Made by a program: the position numbers and the translations under genes. Shown one piece after another: positions 1 to 16,033 of a stretch of 64,000 bases of DNA (its first letter is position 1; each line of letters starts with the position of its first letter). The notes under the pieces were generated by a model. The model was not told the DNA's origin. It saw only the letters and a list, made by a program, of their open reading frames with translations, and searched no databases. Location: NCBI RefSeq assembly GCF_036320965.1, contig NC_092238.1:55369943-55433942 (forward strand), written 5' to 3'. The DNA comes from Panulirus ornatus (taxonomy: Eukaryota > Arthropoda > Malacostraca > Decapoda > Palinuridae).

Positions 1-2620
1 CAATTTGGTCTCCTACTTCTCGTCGTTCCTTCCACCTCTGACACACATATCCTCCTGGTGAATCTTTCCTCACTCATTCTCTCCATTTGTGCAAACCATT
101 TGAAAACACCCTCTTTTGCTCTCTCAACCACACTTCTTTTATTACCACACATCTCTCTTACCCTATCATTACCTACTCGATCAAACCACCTCACACCACA
201 TATTGTCCTCAAACATCTCATTTCCAGTACATCCACCCTCCTTCGCACAACTCTATCCATAGCCCACGCTTCGCAACCATATAACATTGTTGTAACCACT
301 ATTCCTTCAAACATACCCATTTTTCTTTCCGAGATAATATATTCGACTTCCACACATTCTTCAACGCTCCCAGAGATTTCGCCTCCTCCCCCACCCTGTG
401 ATTTGCTTCCGCTTCTATGGTTCCATCCGCTGCCAAATCCACTCCCAGATATCTAGAACACTTCACTTCCTCAAGTTTTTCTCCATTCAAACTTACCTCC
501 CAGTTGACTCGTCCCTCAACCCTACTGTACCTTGCTCTTATTCACATTTACTCTCAACTTTCTTCTTTCACACACTTTACCAAACTCAGTCACCAGCTTC
601 TGCAGTTTCTCCCACTAATTAGCCACCAGTGCAGTATCACCACAACTGACTCACTTCCTAAACTCTCTCATCCACAACAGACTGCATACTAGCCCCTCTT
701 TCCAAAACTTGCATTCACCTCCCTAACAGCCCGATCCATAATCAAATTTAACAACCATGGAGACATCACACACCCCCGCCGCAAACCTACATTCACTGAG
801 AACCAATCACTTTCCTCTCTTCCTACACGCACACATGCCTTATATCCTCGATAAAAACTTTTCACTGCTTCTAACAACCTGTCTACCACACCATATATTC
901 TTAATACCTTCCACAGAGCATCTCTATCAACTCTATTATATGCCTTCTCTAGATCCTTAAATGCTACAAACAAATCCATTTGCTTTTCTAAGTATTTCTC
1001 ACATACATTCTTCAAAGGAAACACCTGATCCACACATCCTCTACCACTTCTGAAACCACAGTGCTCTTCCCCAATATGATGCTCTGTACATGCCTTCACC
1101 GTCTCAATCAAAACCCTCCCACATGATATCCCAGGAATACTCAAAAAACGTATACCTCTGTAATTTGAGCACTCACTTTTATCCCCTTTGCCTTTGTACA
1201 ATGGCACTATGCAAGCATTCCGCCAATCCTCAGGCAACTCTCCATGTGTCATACATATATTAGATAACCTTACCAACCAGTCAACAATACACTCACCCCC
1301 TTTTTTAATAAATTCCACTGCAATACCAACCAAACCACCTGCCTTGCCAGCTTTCGTCTTCCGCAAAGCTTTTACTACCCTTTTCCGTTTACCGAATAAT
1401 TTTCCCTAACCCTCTCAATTTGCACACCACCTCAACCAAAACACCCTATATCTGCCACTCTATCATCAAATACGTTCAAATAACCTTCAAAATACTCACT
1501 CAGTCTCCTTCTCACATCACCACTACTTGTTATCACCTCCCCATTAGCCCCCTTCACTGAAATTCCCATTTGTTCCCTTGTCTTACGCATTTTATTTACC
1601 TCCTTGCAAAACGTTTTTTCTTATTCTCACTAAAATCTAATGATACTCTCTCACCTCAACTCTCATTTGCCCTCTTTTTCACCTCTTGCACCTTTCTCTT
1701 GACCTCCTGCCTCTTTCTTTTATACATCTCCCAGTCATTTGCATTATTTCCCTTTGAAAATCGCCCAAATGCCTCTCTCTTCTCTTTCACTGATCATCTT
1801 TCTTCTTCATCCCATCAATCACTTCCCTTTCTAATCTGCCCACCTCCCAAGCTTCTCATGCCACAAGCATCTTTTGCGCAAGCCATCACTGCTTCCCTAA
1901 ATACATCCAATTCCTCCCCTATTCAACTTACGTCCTTCGTTCTCACCTTTTTCCATTCTCTACTCAGTCTCTCCTGGTACTCCCTAACATAAGTCTCCTT
2001 ACCAAGCTCATTTACTCTCACCGCCCTCTTCACCCCAACATTTTCTCTTCTTTTCTGAAATCCTTTACAAATCTTCACCTTCGCATCCACAATATAATAA
2101 TCAGACATTCCTTTCGTTGCCCCTCTCAGCAAATCAACATCCAAAAGTCTCTCTTTCGCGCACCTATCAATTAACACGTAATCCAATATTGCTATCTGGC
2201 CATCTCTCCAAATTACATACGTTTACTAATTCCTATCTATCTTTTTACTCCATGTATTCCCAATTACTAGTCCTGTTTCAGGGCTCAAATCTACAAGCTC
2301 TTCACCATTTCCATTTACAACACTGAACACCCTGTGTTTACCAATTATTCCCTCAACTACCACATTATTCACCTTTGCATTCAAATCACCCATCACTATA
2401 ACCCGGTCTCGTGCATCAAAACCACTAACACACTCACTCATCTGCTCACCAATCATTTGCCTCTATCTTCTCATTTGCCTATCTATCTTCTCATGCCCAG
2501 GTGCATATGCACCAATGATGACCCATATCTCTCCATCCACTTTCAGTTTTACCCATATTAATCTTAAGTTTACTTTTTTAGTCTCAATCACATACTCCCA
2601 CCACTCCTGTTTCAGGAGTA
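1..2620 (-). mobile_element. RTE-clade LINE, 5'-truncated copy running off the left edge
   Basis: Minus-strand reading gives, in order, the second half of the APE endonuclease (GDLNAKVNN near 2390, the SDYY equivalent of the SDHYLV block near 2105), the basic linker, the reverse transcriptase and part of the C-terminal region. The frame is broken many times, and a small deletion near 635-645 removes most of the FADD catalytic motif, so this copy is dead. The left end continues outside the window inside the C-terminal domain. The right end stops abruptly at 2620, where a (TA)n tract begins, so the first hundred or so codons are missing. It is more diverged than the copy at 4591-7523. The clade is assigned from the single EN-RT ORF and the style of the EN and RT motifs. 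Confidence 0.85.
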
Positions 2621-2646
2621 GTATATATATATATATATATATATAT
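2621..2646. repeat. (TA)n microsatellite
   Basis: Short pure TA tract separating the 5'-truncated LINE on its left from a short LINE-derived element on its right. Confidence 0.95.
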
Positions 2647-2744
2647 GGGGATAGGGGAGAAAGAATACTTCCCACGTATTCCCTGCGTGTCGTAGAAGGC
2701 GACTAAAAGGGGAGGGAGCGGGGTTTTGGAAATCCTCCCCTCTC

Positions 2745-2780
<36 letters not shown>

Positions 2781-2901
2781 TCCAAAAGAAGGAACAGAGA
2801 ATTCGGCCAGGTGAGGGTATTCCCTCAAAGGCCCAGTCCTCTGTTCTTAACGCTACCTCGCTAATGCGGGAAATGGCGAATAGTTTGAAAGAAAAAAAAA
2901 G

Positions 2902-2903
<2 letters not shown>
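2647..2903 (+). mobile_element. short non-autonomous element sharing both ends of the RTE LINE
   Basis: About 257 bp bounded by (TA)n on both sides. Its first 110-150 bases, starting GGGGATAGGGG, match the 5' UTR of the full-length LINEs at 52799 and 45476. A long T run follows. Its last part (CGCTACCTCGCTAATGCGGG near 2848-2870) resembles the LINE 3' terminal block (CGCTACCTCGCAAACGCGGG). The middle, with AGGTGAGGGTATTCCCTC, is not in the LINE. No ORF is present. I read it as a SINE-like or internally deleted derivative mobilised by the RTE machinery. Related copies lie at 3977-4219 and 16422-16601. Confidence 0.7.

Positions 2904-2993
<90 letters not shown>
2904..2993. repeat. (TA)n microsatellite
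   Basis: Pure TA tract of about 90 bp between the 3' end of a short LINE-derived element and the 3' end of a minus-strand LINE. It could be the tail of either. Confidence 0.95.
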
Positions 2994-2995
<2 letters not shown>

Positions 2996-3976
2996 CTTTT
3001 TTTTATTGCTTTGTCGCTGTCTCCCGCGTTTGCGAGGTAGCGCAAGGAAACAGACGAAAGAAATGGCCCAACTCACCCCCATACACATATATATACATAC
3101 ACGTCCACACACGCAAATATACATACCCATACATATCAATATACACATATATATACACACACAGACACATACATATATACACATGCACACAATTCACACT
3201 GTCTGCCTTTATTCATTCCCATCGCCACCTCGCCACACATGGAATAACATCCCCCTCCCCCCTCATATGTGCGAGGTGGCGCTAGGAAAAGACAACAAAG
3301 ACCCCATTCGTTTACACTCAGTCTCTAGGTGTCATGCAATAATGCCCGAAACCATAGCTCCCTTTCCACATCCAGGCCCCACAGAACTTTCCATGGTTTA
3401 CCCCAGACGCTTCACATGCCCTGATTCAATCCAATGAAAGCACGTCGACCCCGGTATACCACATCGATCCAATTCACTCTATTACTTGCCCGCCTTTCAC
3501 CCTCCTGCATGTTCAGGCCCCGATCACTCAAATCTTTTTCACTCCATCTTTCCACCTCCAATTTGGTCTCCCACTTCTCCTCGTTCCCTCCACCTCCGAC
3601 ATATATATCCTCTTGGTCAATCTTTCCTCACTTATTCTCTCCATGTGCCCAAACCATTTCAAAACACCCTCTTCTGCTCTCTCAACCACGCTCTTTTTAT
3701 TTCCACACATCTCTCTTACCCTTACATTACTTACTCGATCAAACCACCTCGCACCACATATTGTCCTAAAACATCTCATTTCCAGCACATTCACCCTCCT
3801 GCGCACAACTCTACCCATAGCCCACGCCTCGCAGCCATACAACATTGTTGGAACCACCATTCCTTCAAAAATGGCCATTTTTGCTTTCGGAGATAATGTT
3901 CTCGACTTCCACACATTCTTCAAGGCTCCCAGGATTTTCGCCTCCTCCCCCACCCTATGATTCACTTCCGCTTCCA
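2994..3976 (-). mobile_element. RTE LINE, 3' fragment with long 3' UTR
   Basis: The left end carries the LINE 3' terminal block (GCTTTGTCGCTGTCTCCCGC read on plus). It is followed by the long form of the 3' UTR, about 400 bp with CA/TA-rich stretches. From about 3979 down to 3528 minus lies the C-terminal coding region with GHMERISEERLTKRIY and GRPNWRWKDGV. The protein end reads through the position where younger copies stop (a CGA codon instead of TGA) and ends some 16 codons later. The element is 5'-truncated at 3976, directly against a short derivative in the same orientation. Confidence 0.85.
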
Positions 3977-4219
3977 TTTTCTTTCTTTCTTTCATACTAT
4001 TCGCCATTTCCCGCATTAGCGAGGTAATGGCGAACAGTGGACTGGGCTTTTGAGGGAATAACCTCACCTGGCCCCCTTCGCTGTTCCTTCTTTGGGAAAA
4101 TTAAAAAAAAAAAAATGACAGGGGAGGATTTCCAGCCCCCCGCCCCCTTCCCTTTTAGTCGCCTTCTACGACACGCAGGGAATACGTGAGAAGTTATCTT
4201 TCTCCCCTATCCCCAGGGA
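3977..4219 (-). mobile_element. short RTE-derived non-autonomous element, minus copy
   Basis: Second copy of the short element. Its 5' end (ATCCCCAGGGAT at 4208-4219) touches (TA)n. It then shows the LINE-like 5' UTR segment with GCCTTCTACGACACGC, an A-rich tract near 4100, the CCTCACCTGGCCC middle and a CGCATTAGCGAGGTA end near 4013. The complete structure, from LINE 5' end to LINE-like 3' end, supports a discrete element rather than a chance deletion. Confidence 0.68.
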
Positions 4220-7523
<3,304 letters not shown>

Positions 7524-7549
7524 AAAAAAAAAAAAAAAAAAAAAAAAAA

Positions 7550-7597
<48 letters not shown>

Positions 7598-7599
7598 TA
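7524..7599. repeat. A-rich tail plus (TA)n
   Basis: A run of about 27 A followed by about 48 bp of TA. It directly follows the LINE 3' terminal block and is best read as its retrotransposition tail. Confidence 0.9.
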
Positions 7600-8110
7600 G
7601 AAAAATTATTAGTTCCTCTGCGTGAATGAGGTTTGCGCCAGGTGGAGTGATTGGTCTGCACATGGTAAGAGGTAATTTGTTTAAAGTAACGGAGAGCTAT
7701 GATATACGGGTAATGGGATTACGCAAATTTCTGGAAAGAGGAAACTGAGGAATTCTGTTAGGGGAGGTAGAGCTCGTAGGGAGGAGTCTTGTTATCGCTG
7801 ATAACAGCCTGTGTATCCCACTCTGTTTCTGTGAGAACTTGCAAATTCTGCTGGTGATGGTCTTGTAAGTGTGTATAAAAAATTCTGGATAGTTTGAGAA
7901 AAAGATGTGCTATATTGGTACAAATGTGGCATTATTAGGACAAGTACAATGTGGAGTGATTGATATGTTAAAAAAAACTGTGAGGAATGATGAAGTGGTT
8001 TTAACTAACTGGATGATTGGTAGTGATGGAACCCGTTTGTAACGGGAAGAGCGGAATTCATAAGGTTGTGGTAAGGTAGGGGTTTAGCAAAAATGTCGGG
8101 AAGAATTTTG
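7600..8110. repeat. duplicated flank, indel-rich copy 1
   Basis: Non-coding. It aligns colinearly with 8859-9592 but is about 220 bp shorter through many small gaps. Shared landmarks are TTATTAGTTC at the start, TTCTGGA then GAGGAAT in the middle, GGATAGTTT then GAGAAAAAGATGTGC, and TTTAGCAA then ATGTCGGG near the end. The pattern of frequent short deletions resembles uncorrected long-read sequence more than ordinary decay. Confidence 0.75.
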
Positions 8111-8763
8111 TGTGGAAGTCGAGAACATTATCTCGGAAAGCAAAAATGAGTATGTTTGAAGGAATAGTGGTTCCAACAATGTTGTATGGTTGCGAGGCTT
8201 GGGCTATGGATAGAGTTGTGCGCAAGAGGATGGATGTGCTGGAAATGAGATGTTTGAGGACATTGTGTGGTGTGAGGTGGTTTGATCGAGTAAGTAACTT
8301 AAGGGTAAGAGAGATGTGTGGAAATAAAAAGAGCGTGGTTGAGAGAGCAGAAGATGGTGTTTTGAAATGGTTCGGGCACATGGAGAGAATGAGTGAGGAA
8401 AGATTGACCAAGAGAATATATGTGTCGGAGGTGGAGGGAACGAGAAGAGGGAGACCAAATTGGAGGTGAAAGATGGAGTGAAAAAGATTTTATGTGATCG
8501 GGCCTGAGCATGCAGGAGGGTGAAAGGAGGGCAAGGAATAGAGTGAATTGGAGCCATGTGGTATACAGGGGTTGACGTGCTGTCAGTGGATTGAATCAGG
8601 GCATGTGAAGCGTCTGGGGTAAACCATGGAAAGCTGTGTAGGTATGTATATTTGCGTGTGTGGACGTGTGTATGTACATGTGTATGGGGGGGGGGGGTTG
8701 GGCCATTTCTTTCGTCTGTTTCCTTGCGCTACCTCGCAAACGCGGGAGACAGCGACAAAGTAT
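8111..8763 (+). mobile_element. RTE LINE 3' fragment, tandem duplicate of 6870-7523
   Basis: C-terminal coding (WKSRTLSRKAKM onward) plus short 3' UTR, almost identical to the end of the copy at 4591-7523, and followed again by A-run and (TA)n. It has extra single-base losses at homopolymers (near 8449, 8468 and 8502). Because the flank behind it is also duplicated, it is part of a tandem duplication rather than an independent insertion. Confidence 0.8.

Positions 8764-8858
<95 letters not shown>
8764..8858. repeat. A-rich tail plus (TA)n
   Basis: About 27 A followed by about 68 bp of TA after the LINE 3' block. It is the counterpart of the tail at 7524-7599 but longer. Confidence 0.9.
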
Positions 8859-8859
<1 letters not shown>

Positions 8860-9592
8860 TCTTATTAGTTCACTCTGGCGTTCGTGTCAACCCTGAGGTA
8901 TGACGTCCATTACAGAGAAACTCAGGCAAGATGATTGGATACCTGAACAGATATCACGGCATCAAGAGCGTAATTTCCCTAGAGAAATCAAGTAGAATGT
9001 AAACGGTACGAAGCTCATGCATATACCTGGACAGTAACACCTGGCGGCAACAACTTCTTAGGTTGTGCACAATTCTGGAAAAAAAAAAGAGAAAACCTGA
9101 GGAATATGCTGGTATTTCCCAGGGGAAGGTAGAGCTCGGTAAGCCGCGTGGGAGTTCTTTCATAATCTATACAGCTGTGTCATCCCCACTCTCGTTTCTC
9201 CTTTTTGGTGACTCTTTTGAAATTCTTTTCCTGCTTCTGATGTGGATGGCTCTTTTTAAGGTAGTATATAAAATTCCTGGATAGTTTTACGAGAAAAAGA
9301 TGTGCCTATTTGGTACAAAAATGTGGCCTATATAATTAGGCACTAGAAGTACCATATGCTAGACATGATTAGACATATGCTATAAATACAACAACTGTCA
9401 AACGAGCGGGAATGCATGCAATGGGGATTATCATACACTAACATGAGAAATTTGGTACGTCGAATATGGGAACAGTTCGTAATTCACAAAGGGAAGAGCC
9501 GGAACATTACATAATGTAGTTAAACCGATGTATAATCGGTACGTGTTTAGCAATAACATGTCGGGTGTAAAGATAATTTTGTGAGGAGAAAA
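8859..9592. repeat. duplicated flank, full-length copy 2
   Basis: Non-coding sequence whose shortened version is 7600-8110. I see no ORF, promoter or RNA feature in it. The duplication ends at GATAATTTTGTG (about 9581-9592), which corresponds to the junction GAATTTTGTG at 8102-8111. Confidence 0.75.
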
Positions 9593-11739
9593 ATTAAATC
9601 CTGATATGCTGGATCCTTGTCAGGCATGTCCTATGACGTACTTAAAGCAATAATTTTAAACGGCTGGCTGTTAGACCATAATAAACAGCATAGTGATATG
9701 ATAATGGGAAATTATAACAATTAATTTTCGTTTTATCTCCTGCTGTATATTATGTCGTTTAGTGATTATTACTATGTAACCGAGAGACGATCCCCCATTA
9801 GCAACTGAGCATCAGCCATTAAGTGTCAGATGGTATCCAGCCAACCAAAATAGTGCAAAATGATAACCAACATTCTAAGATGAATATATCGCCACTTGTT
9901 CAGTGTCAAATGATATCCAGCAAGCTAAAACAGTGCAATATGATATATAGCCATCCAGGGTCAACTGAAAGACTGCCTTTTAGTGTCAGAGAATAACGAA
10001 CCATCCATTACCAACTAAATGCCATACGATCAGTGCCAAATGATATCCAGCCATCCATGATCATAACAATGACGATCATTTACTGTCAAATAGCAACGAT
10101 TCACGATGGCTTCAATGAGTGGCATTCTTTCTGCTCCAGTGTACAGCAAATTTCCAGGACCTTTTAACTGTCGCTCATGCATTGCTAATCGAACAACTGA
10201 GTGCTGGTAGCCCGGTGCCTCATCCATACCTAGCCAGCTGAACGCTAGTTTTCCATATTAAATGGATGCCCCTTTGTCAGCTTAGTGTTATCGTCTACTG
10301 CAACCTCCATTGCTGAATATATTTGACCAATTCAGTTCCACTGGTAGTCTCATCTTCCAGCGTCACATGACTGTTAACCTGTTACAGCCTGTGCTTTTCT
10401 ATTTCTATTCTAAAGTAGATATTCTCCTTCTACTCACAGCTCCAGGGCTAACTAAGTTCTAGTTTCCCATTAGTTAATGTGTGGCGGTCCAGGACTGTCA
10501 CTTAAAAACGGTTTATATCCCTGGAGCACCAACTTAGCTTTCACCTTATAGTCCAGTGACCCGTGGGTGAAGACCTGTTGTAGAGACCCCAATCGTAGGT
10601 GAATTATAGAATTGCTTTATCAAAACCATGAACTGAGCCAGACGCATATGTCTTCATTGCGGGAGATGACAACAACTCATCTCGACATTTATTCGTAGAT
10701 CTCAGAGACCTCTATCATTTTGGGACAAAATTTATTCCTGACGACTAGAGTGAAGCATATGATTGAACAAAACGCCCATCTTCAGACCTTAATTTGAAAG
10801 AAAGCGTTTGAGCCAAGAAATGAAACTGATCTATCCAGCGAAGCTGGTTCTGTATAGAGCAGGTGGTATTTGATCTGATCCTTTCTCATCATCCTTCTAG
10901 TCCTCAAGATGTTAACACCATAAGTCGACACCAACAAAGAAACTGTATGATAGGTATTTGAAGAAAAGAATTGGAACTAGATATGAGTGAAATTCTCTTG
11001 TTATACAAATACTATGTGATAAAGACAAACTGGTAATTACGCACATATGCGCACAATGCCTTATGATTTAACTGGTTGTGTCACAGAACGTACCTTGCCG
11101 CTCATTGTAAATGCCCACTCAGCAAGCTATGTTGTGTGCTGGACTATAAAATGAAAGGCAAAGATGAATCTATACCATCCAAGAATTAGGTCATTCTGGA
11201 AATCAGGAAACTTTCTTAATGATATGTAGAAGTTTTGTCACTCGTGTGTCTTTCAAAGTTTTTTATTTTTCCTTTATTTCACTTTAAGCATTGTCATTAT
11301 CTGAGGATCATATTGCCAGACAAGTTTTTGCTAAATCTCTTGATATTCACAAAATTGAAGATGGATATAAGTATGAACAGGGAAATTTTGATATAGTGGT
11401 ATCCTTACTGGCGACCATCCATAATTCTAAAAATTCTTACATTGGGTAATTCATCAGCTTACACATACAACTTCATACCGAAATGAAGAGATCCAGTGAG
11501 AAAAGTTAGTCTTTTTATATAACAGTCATGTTATAAAAACGAACTCTAAGGAACTACAACGACAATGAATGATATAATTGGGTCCTTATATGGCTGCTTG
11601 TGATTGTGGAAGAGGTCAGAAACTGAGGAATTAGTGTTTTAACAGCAAAATGATATACAGATGAATTAAATAGAAATACTTCTGGCCTTTACATATCAGT
11701 GAGGAAGTGCCAGTAATGTAAACCTTGGACTTTAAGCGA
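9593..11739. other. no gene recognised; single-copy-looking sequence
   Basis: No ORF above about 65 codons and no coding signal on either strand. The only structure noticed is the degenerate repeat cluster at 9815-10090. Base composition is balanced and AT-moderate, unlike the surrounding LINE arrays. Confidence 0.6.
9815..10090. repeat. degenerate short repeat cluster
   Basis: The phrase AGTGTCAAATGATATCCAGC recurs in diverged form at about 9819, 9899 and 10040, with related pieces (GTGCAAAATGATAACCA, GTGCAATATGATATATAGCC, TTTACTGTCAAATAGCAACG) between them. Spacing is irregular. I read it as an old minisatellite. Confidence 0.5.
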
Positions 11740-13100
11740 AAATACATAATCTCTTCTTAGACGTATCTATGGTGCTGCTTTCAAGTACTCATTGGTAAAT
11801 CTTTCCCTTTCAGACCATCCAGTAAAGAAAAAGCATTCTACCTCATACGAAGTAGTTTTGCTTCGACTGGGATGAAACATGAAACTGTATCCATTACTAA
11901 GAGTGAAATCAGGTAAATCTATCCTTTTCTAATTTCTCAGAACGTAACTGGTCACTTTTCTAGTTTCTTAGAACGGAACTGGTCACTTTTCTGAGCTAAA
12001 AACGTGAGTCGTCACATCCATGGTTTGTTTCTAAGTCTGGAAATCATACTGGTTGCTCGCCGCTGTACTATCCCCATTCTCTGAGTTACCTAAATTGAAT
12101 ACATTACTCAAGATAGGGACGCAGCAGTGAGCTGTAAAGAGTAGTAAGTAAGTTCTTAAACTTATTTTCGAAAGCAATACATACAAATCCAAGGATCTAG
12201 TTCGCCTTTTTAACTGCTTCTCTGCACTGCTTGGTTTGTCATCTGTGACTAATACAGCTGAGTCTTTTTCCTCATTTACCGTTCATAGCTGAATAGAGTT
12301 CATATTGTATTGAACTTACTTGTTTTTATTTACTAGCTTAAAAGACTGCAAGTAATGGTATCAAAGTTGATTTGTCTCTATGTCAGTCTAGGCCATTTTG
12401 AAGCTGCACACATTCAGTTTCTGTTGTAGATTAATTTCCCAGCTTATGCGAAACTTAAAATCTTACAACGCAATACATTATGACATTATTATATGTCAAA
12501 GGACTAATACAAAAACTAATTCTGTGGCACACCACTCTTTACATCATTTGCATTCTGAAAATCTACATAGATGACATCAACCGCTTTTCTTTCATTTTTC
12601 TTTATCACATCAAGCAGATTTGTCTGACGTGAACGATTCATCAGAGAATCGTTAATTAAAAGATAGTTTTCAAAACAGTTCAAAATCATGTCGTGAAAGA
12701 TGGCTCTATGATTTTACCAACAACAGATGTTAAGGTAATTGATCGACAATTTCTGAACAGGGATTTATCTTTTCTTGATAACGGTGTTACAGTGGCAATC
12801 ATGCAAACCATCCTAGAACTTTTCCCGTAGGACGTGACTTATTGAAAAGAGTAGTCAAGATCGTAACTACTTCATTTTTGCATCTTTCATTTTCCATGGA
12901 TGGCTAAATCCTTTCTCTTACTGCCGTTTTATTTACTTTTGTTCATTTTACTGCTGACAATATGCCATCAGTTTGTAGGTCAATACTCTGTATTATGTTT
13001 TCAATTCCTATCAGTGGAACTGGATCTCACATGAGTTGTGTTTTCGATGATAAATGCAGATAAAAATGAAATAGTTTGTGATCCTTGCAACGGTTTCACT
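11740..13100 (-). pseudogene. decayed CR1-type LINE reverse transcriptase fragment
   Basis: Reading minus with frame changes gives CR1-like blocks in the correct order: FNKSRPTGKVLGWF (about 12850-12800), RSITLTSVVGKIIEPSF (about 12750), LMNRSRQTNLLDVIKK (about 12630), motif A as YVDFQNAND (about 12570), then VNEEKDSAVLVTDD (about 12270), SKQCREAVKKAN (about 12220) and LLTTLYSSLLRPYLE (about 12135). Every block is broken by stops or frameshifts and I do not see a readable FADD. The upstream limit is uncertain; coding-like residues may extend to about 13350. This is an old, inactive insertion. Confidence 0.6.
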
Positions 13101-14103
13101 GTATTCAACCAACCCGCCGTCGTGTACAATGAATGGATAGGTTGACTAGGCACTGAATTTCTTGATTTTAACTAAACTTCATATTCTTTCCTCTTTTCAA
13201 TGAGTTACGCTTTATACTAAAAGTTATTTTGATGTATAGGCTTCTTATTTTCTCTATGGAAATTTACATAAGTGATCCTATCACGTTGGTTATTGTTATC
13301 ATAGAAAAATTAGCCCTTTTAATTTCAGTACTCCCCCAATTTGGCTTTGCTTTGTAAATAGACGTGTCACATATGTTCCCCTTACTACTTGAAAAATATT
13401 CTGAAGACTTTTTAACCTAAGTCTTTATCGTTTTAATTGATGATCTTATCCAAAAATGTATATGTCTAAAGTAGTGTGAGACCATTAAAATTAGCAATTG
13501 TAAAATCTGGTGTTTTTCGTTACTTTCGCGTTGATCAGCATCACAGGTAGCGTTGAAAGTTACCACTAAAGTAAACTGATGCTAATCACTTGTACGAAAA
13601 AGTTCTCTAATTTCAACATTCAGTTTCGTGCCATCCTTCCTAGCGGTCAGACGTGCCTGTCCTTACTCAACAGAAGTGATTTAATGGATCGGATATGATA
13701 TCCTTTTCTTGTTACTTTTCAGTGTTCTATCACTGCAACTCTCATGGTAGAGCTTTTTTAGTGTGTGTTTTAAAGTGTTTAGGTAGTAATGTATCATGCC
13801 ATAGTGCTAGAAACTGCTACAAATCGTGGGATAATGAAATAATCAAATACCCTGCAAGTGTTCATGGAAAGACACTGCGCTGATTTTAGAGAGTTTGAAA
13901 CTCTTGTAAGCCTAACATGCTAGGTATCTTTCCTGTGATTTTCTCTGTGTTATCACTTCACATCTTGAGACAGAGCTTTTGCCCTTTCTCTATATTTGCC
14001 TTTTTTCGTTCGTCAACATTTTCTTCATACTGCTGTGCTGAAAAATGCTATATACTGTGAAAAAAATGGAAAAGGGAATATACACGTTCAAGGCACTTGA
14101 CCT
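13101..14103. other. no gene recognised
   Basis: AT-rich sequence without convincing ORFs. Its first few hundred bases may be remnants of the CR1 element to the left, but no block could be aligned by eye. Confidence 0.5.
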
Positions 14104-14733
14104 GAGAAAATACTTCCCACGCATTCCCCGCGTTTAGTAGAAGGCGACAAAAGGGGACAGGAGAGGAAGTTAGAAACACAGAAGAAGGAGTCATTCGGGG
14201 AGTGCTCATCCTCCTTAAAGGCTCAAATTGGGTGTCTAAATGTGTGTGGATGTAACCAAGATGAGAAAAAAGGAGAGATAAGTAGTATATTTGAGGAAAG
14301 GAACCTGGATGTTTTGGCTTTGAGTGAAAGAAAGCTCAAGGGTAAAGGGGAAGGGTGGTTTGGGAATGTCTTGAGGGCAGAGTCAGGTGATGGTGAGATA
14401 ATAAGAGTAAAGGAAGGGGTAGCACTACTCCTGAAGCCGGAGTTGTGGGAGTATGTTATGGAATTTAAGAAATGAAACTCTGGATATATATAGATGAAAC
14501 TGAAAGTAAATGAAGGGAGATGGGTGATTTTTGGTGCTTATGCACCTACGAGCAGTTGAGTCAGTGTGTTAGCAGCTTTCAAGCACGAGACCGGGTTGTA
14601 GTGATGGGTGATTTGAGTGCAAAAGTTAGTAATGTAGTAGTTGAGGGTATAATTTGTGGGCATGGGGTCTTCAGTGTTGTAGATGGAAACGTTGAAGAGC
14701 TTGTGATTGGTGATTGGGAATATCTGGTTAAGA

Positions 14734-14739
<6 letters not shown>
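14104..14739 (+). mobile_element. RTE LINE, 5' fragment (5' UTR and endonuclease)
   Basis: Begins within the 5' UTR (TACTTCCCACGCATTCC at 14111). The family start codon is lost: the ATGGGAAAC site reads TTAGAAACAC near 14168. EN sequence follows, including [10 protein letters not shown] and LALSERKL, where the family has SETKL; the catalytic Glu is therefore kept but the next residue is changed. Several stops interrupt it. The element ends at (TA)n near 14739, inside EN. Confidence 0.8.

Positions 14740-14811
<72 letters not shown>
14740..14811. repeat. (TA)n microsatellite
   Basis: Pure TA of about 72 bp between a plus LINE 5' fragment and the 3' end of a minus LINE. Confidence 0.95.
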
Positions 14812-14815
<4 letters not shown>

Positions 14816-16033
14816 TTTTCTTTTTTCCTTTGTCGCTGTCTCCCGAGTTTGCGAGGTAGCGCAAGGAAACAGACGAAAGAAATGGCCCAACCTATCCCCA
14901 TACACAAGTATATACATACGTCCACACACGCAAATATACATACCTACACAGCTTTCCCTAGTTTACCCCAGACGCTTCACATGCCCTGATTCAATCCATT
15001 GACAGCACGTCAACCACGGTGTACCACATCGATCCAATTCACTCTATCCTTTGCCCTCCTTTCACACTCCTGCATGTTCAGGCCCCGATCACACAATATC
15101 TTTTTCACTCCATCTTTCCACCTCCAATTTGGTCTCCCACTTCTCGTTCCCTCGACCCCCGACACATATATCCTCTTGGTAAATCTTTCCTCACTCATTC
15201 TCTCCATGTGCCCAAAATATTTCAAAACACCCTCTTCTGCTCTCTCAACCACGCTCTTTTTATTTCCACACATCTCTCTTAGCCTTACGTTACTTACTCG
15301 ATCAAACCACCTCACACCACATATTATCCTCAAACATCTCATTTCCAGCCCATCCATCCTCCTGCGCACAACTCTATCCATAGCCCACGCCTCGCAACCA
15401 TACAACATTGTTGGAACCACTATTCCTTCAAACATACCCATTTTTGCTTTCCGAGATAATGTTCTCGACTTCCACACATTCTTCAAGGCTCCCAGAATTT
15501 TCGCCCCCTCCCCCACCCTATGATCCACTTCCGCTTCCATGGTTCCATCCGCTGCCAGATCTACTCCCAGATATCTAAAACACTTTACTTCCTTCAGTTT
15601 TTCTCCATTCAAACTTACCTCCCAATTGACTTGACCCTCAACCCTACTGTACCTAATAACCTTGCTCTTATTCACATTTACTCTTAACTTTCTTCTTTCA
15701 CACACTTTACCAAACTCAGTCACCAGCTTCTGCAGTTTCTCACATGAATCAGCCACCAGCGCTGTATCATCAGTGAACAACAACTGACTCACTTCCCAAG
15801 CTCTCTCATCGACAACAGACTGCATACTTGCCCCTCTTTCCAAAACTCTTGCATTCACCTCCCTAACAACCCCATCCATAAACAAATTAAACAACCATGA
15901 AGACATCACACACCCCTTCCGCAAACCTACATTCACTGAGAACCAATCACTTTCCTCTCTTCCTACACATACACATGCCTTACGTCCTCGATAAAAACTT
16001 TTCACTGCTTCTAACAACTCGCCACCCACACCA
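14812..16033 (-). mobile_element. RTE LINE 3' part of a 5'-inverted insertion
   Basis: From the 3' terminal block (14815-14870) through the short 3' UTR and the C-terminal domain into RT, up to the residues GVGGELLEAVKSFYRG at the right end. Most of it is one open frame on minus. The catalytic motif reads FTDDTALVAD instead of FADD, and the motif B core reads LRKGCVMSSW. The right end continues, in the opposite orientation, with exactly the preceding part of the protein (16034-16421). Confidence 0.85.

Noticed and set aside
2747..2775. Homopolymer T run as a transcription terminator
   Set aside because: It corresponds to the internal T-rich part also present in the LINE 5' UTR, not to the end of an RNA gene.
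3486..3896. Ser/Leu/His/Pro-rich open frames opposite the LINE C-terminal region, recurring in many places
   Set aside because: They are antisense shadows of the conserved LINE coding sequence and recur wherever that segment occurs.
8740..8763. Pol III box A within the LINE 3' block (TAGCGCAAGG on the opposite strand)
   Set aside because: No box B at suitable distance; the block is better explained as the RT recognition end of the LINE.
9815..10090. CRISPR-like array
   Set aside because: Repeats are diverged and irregularly spaced and the genome is eukaryotic; an old minisatellite fits better.
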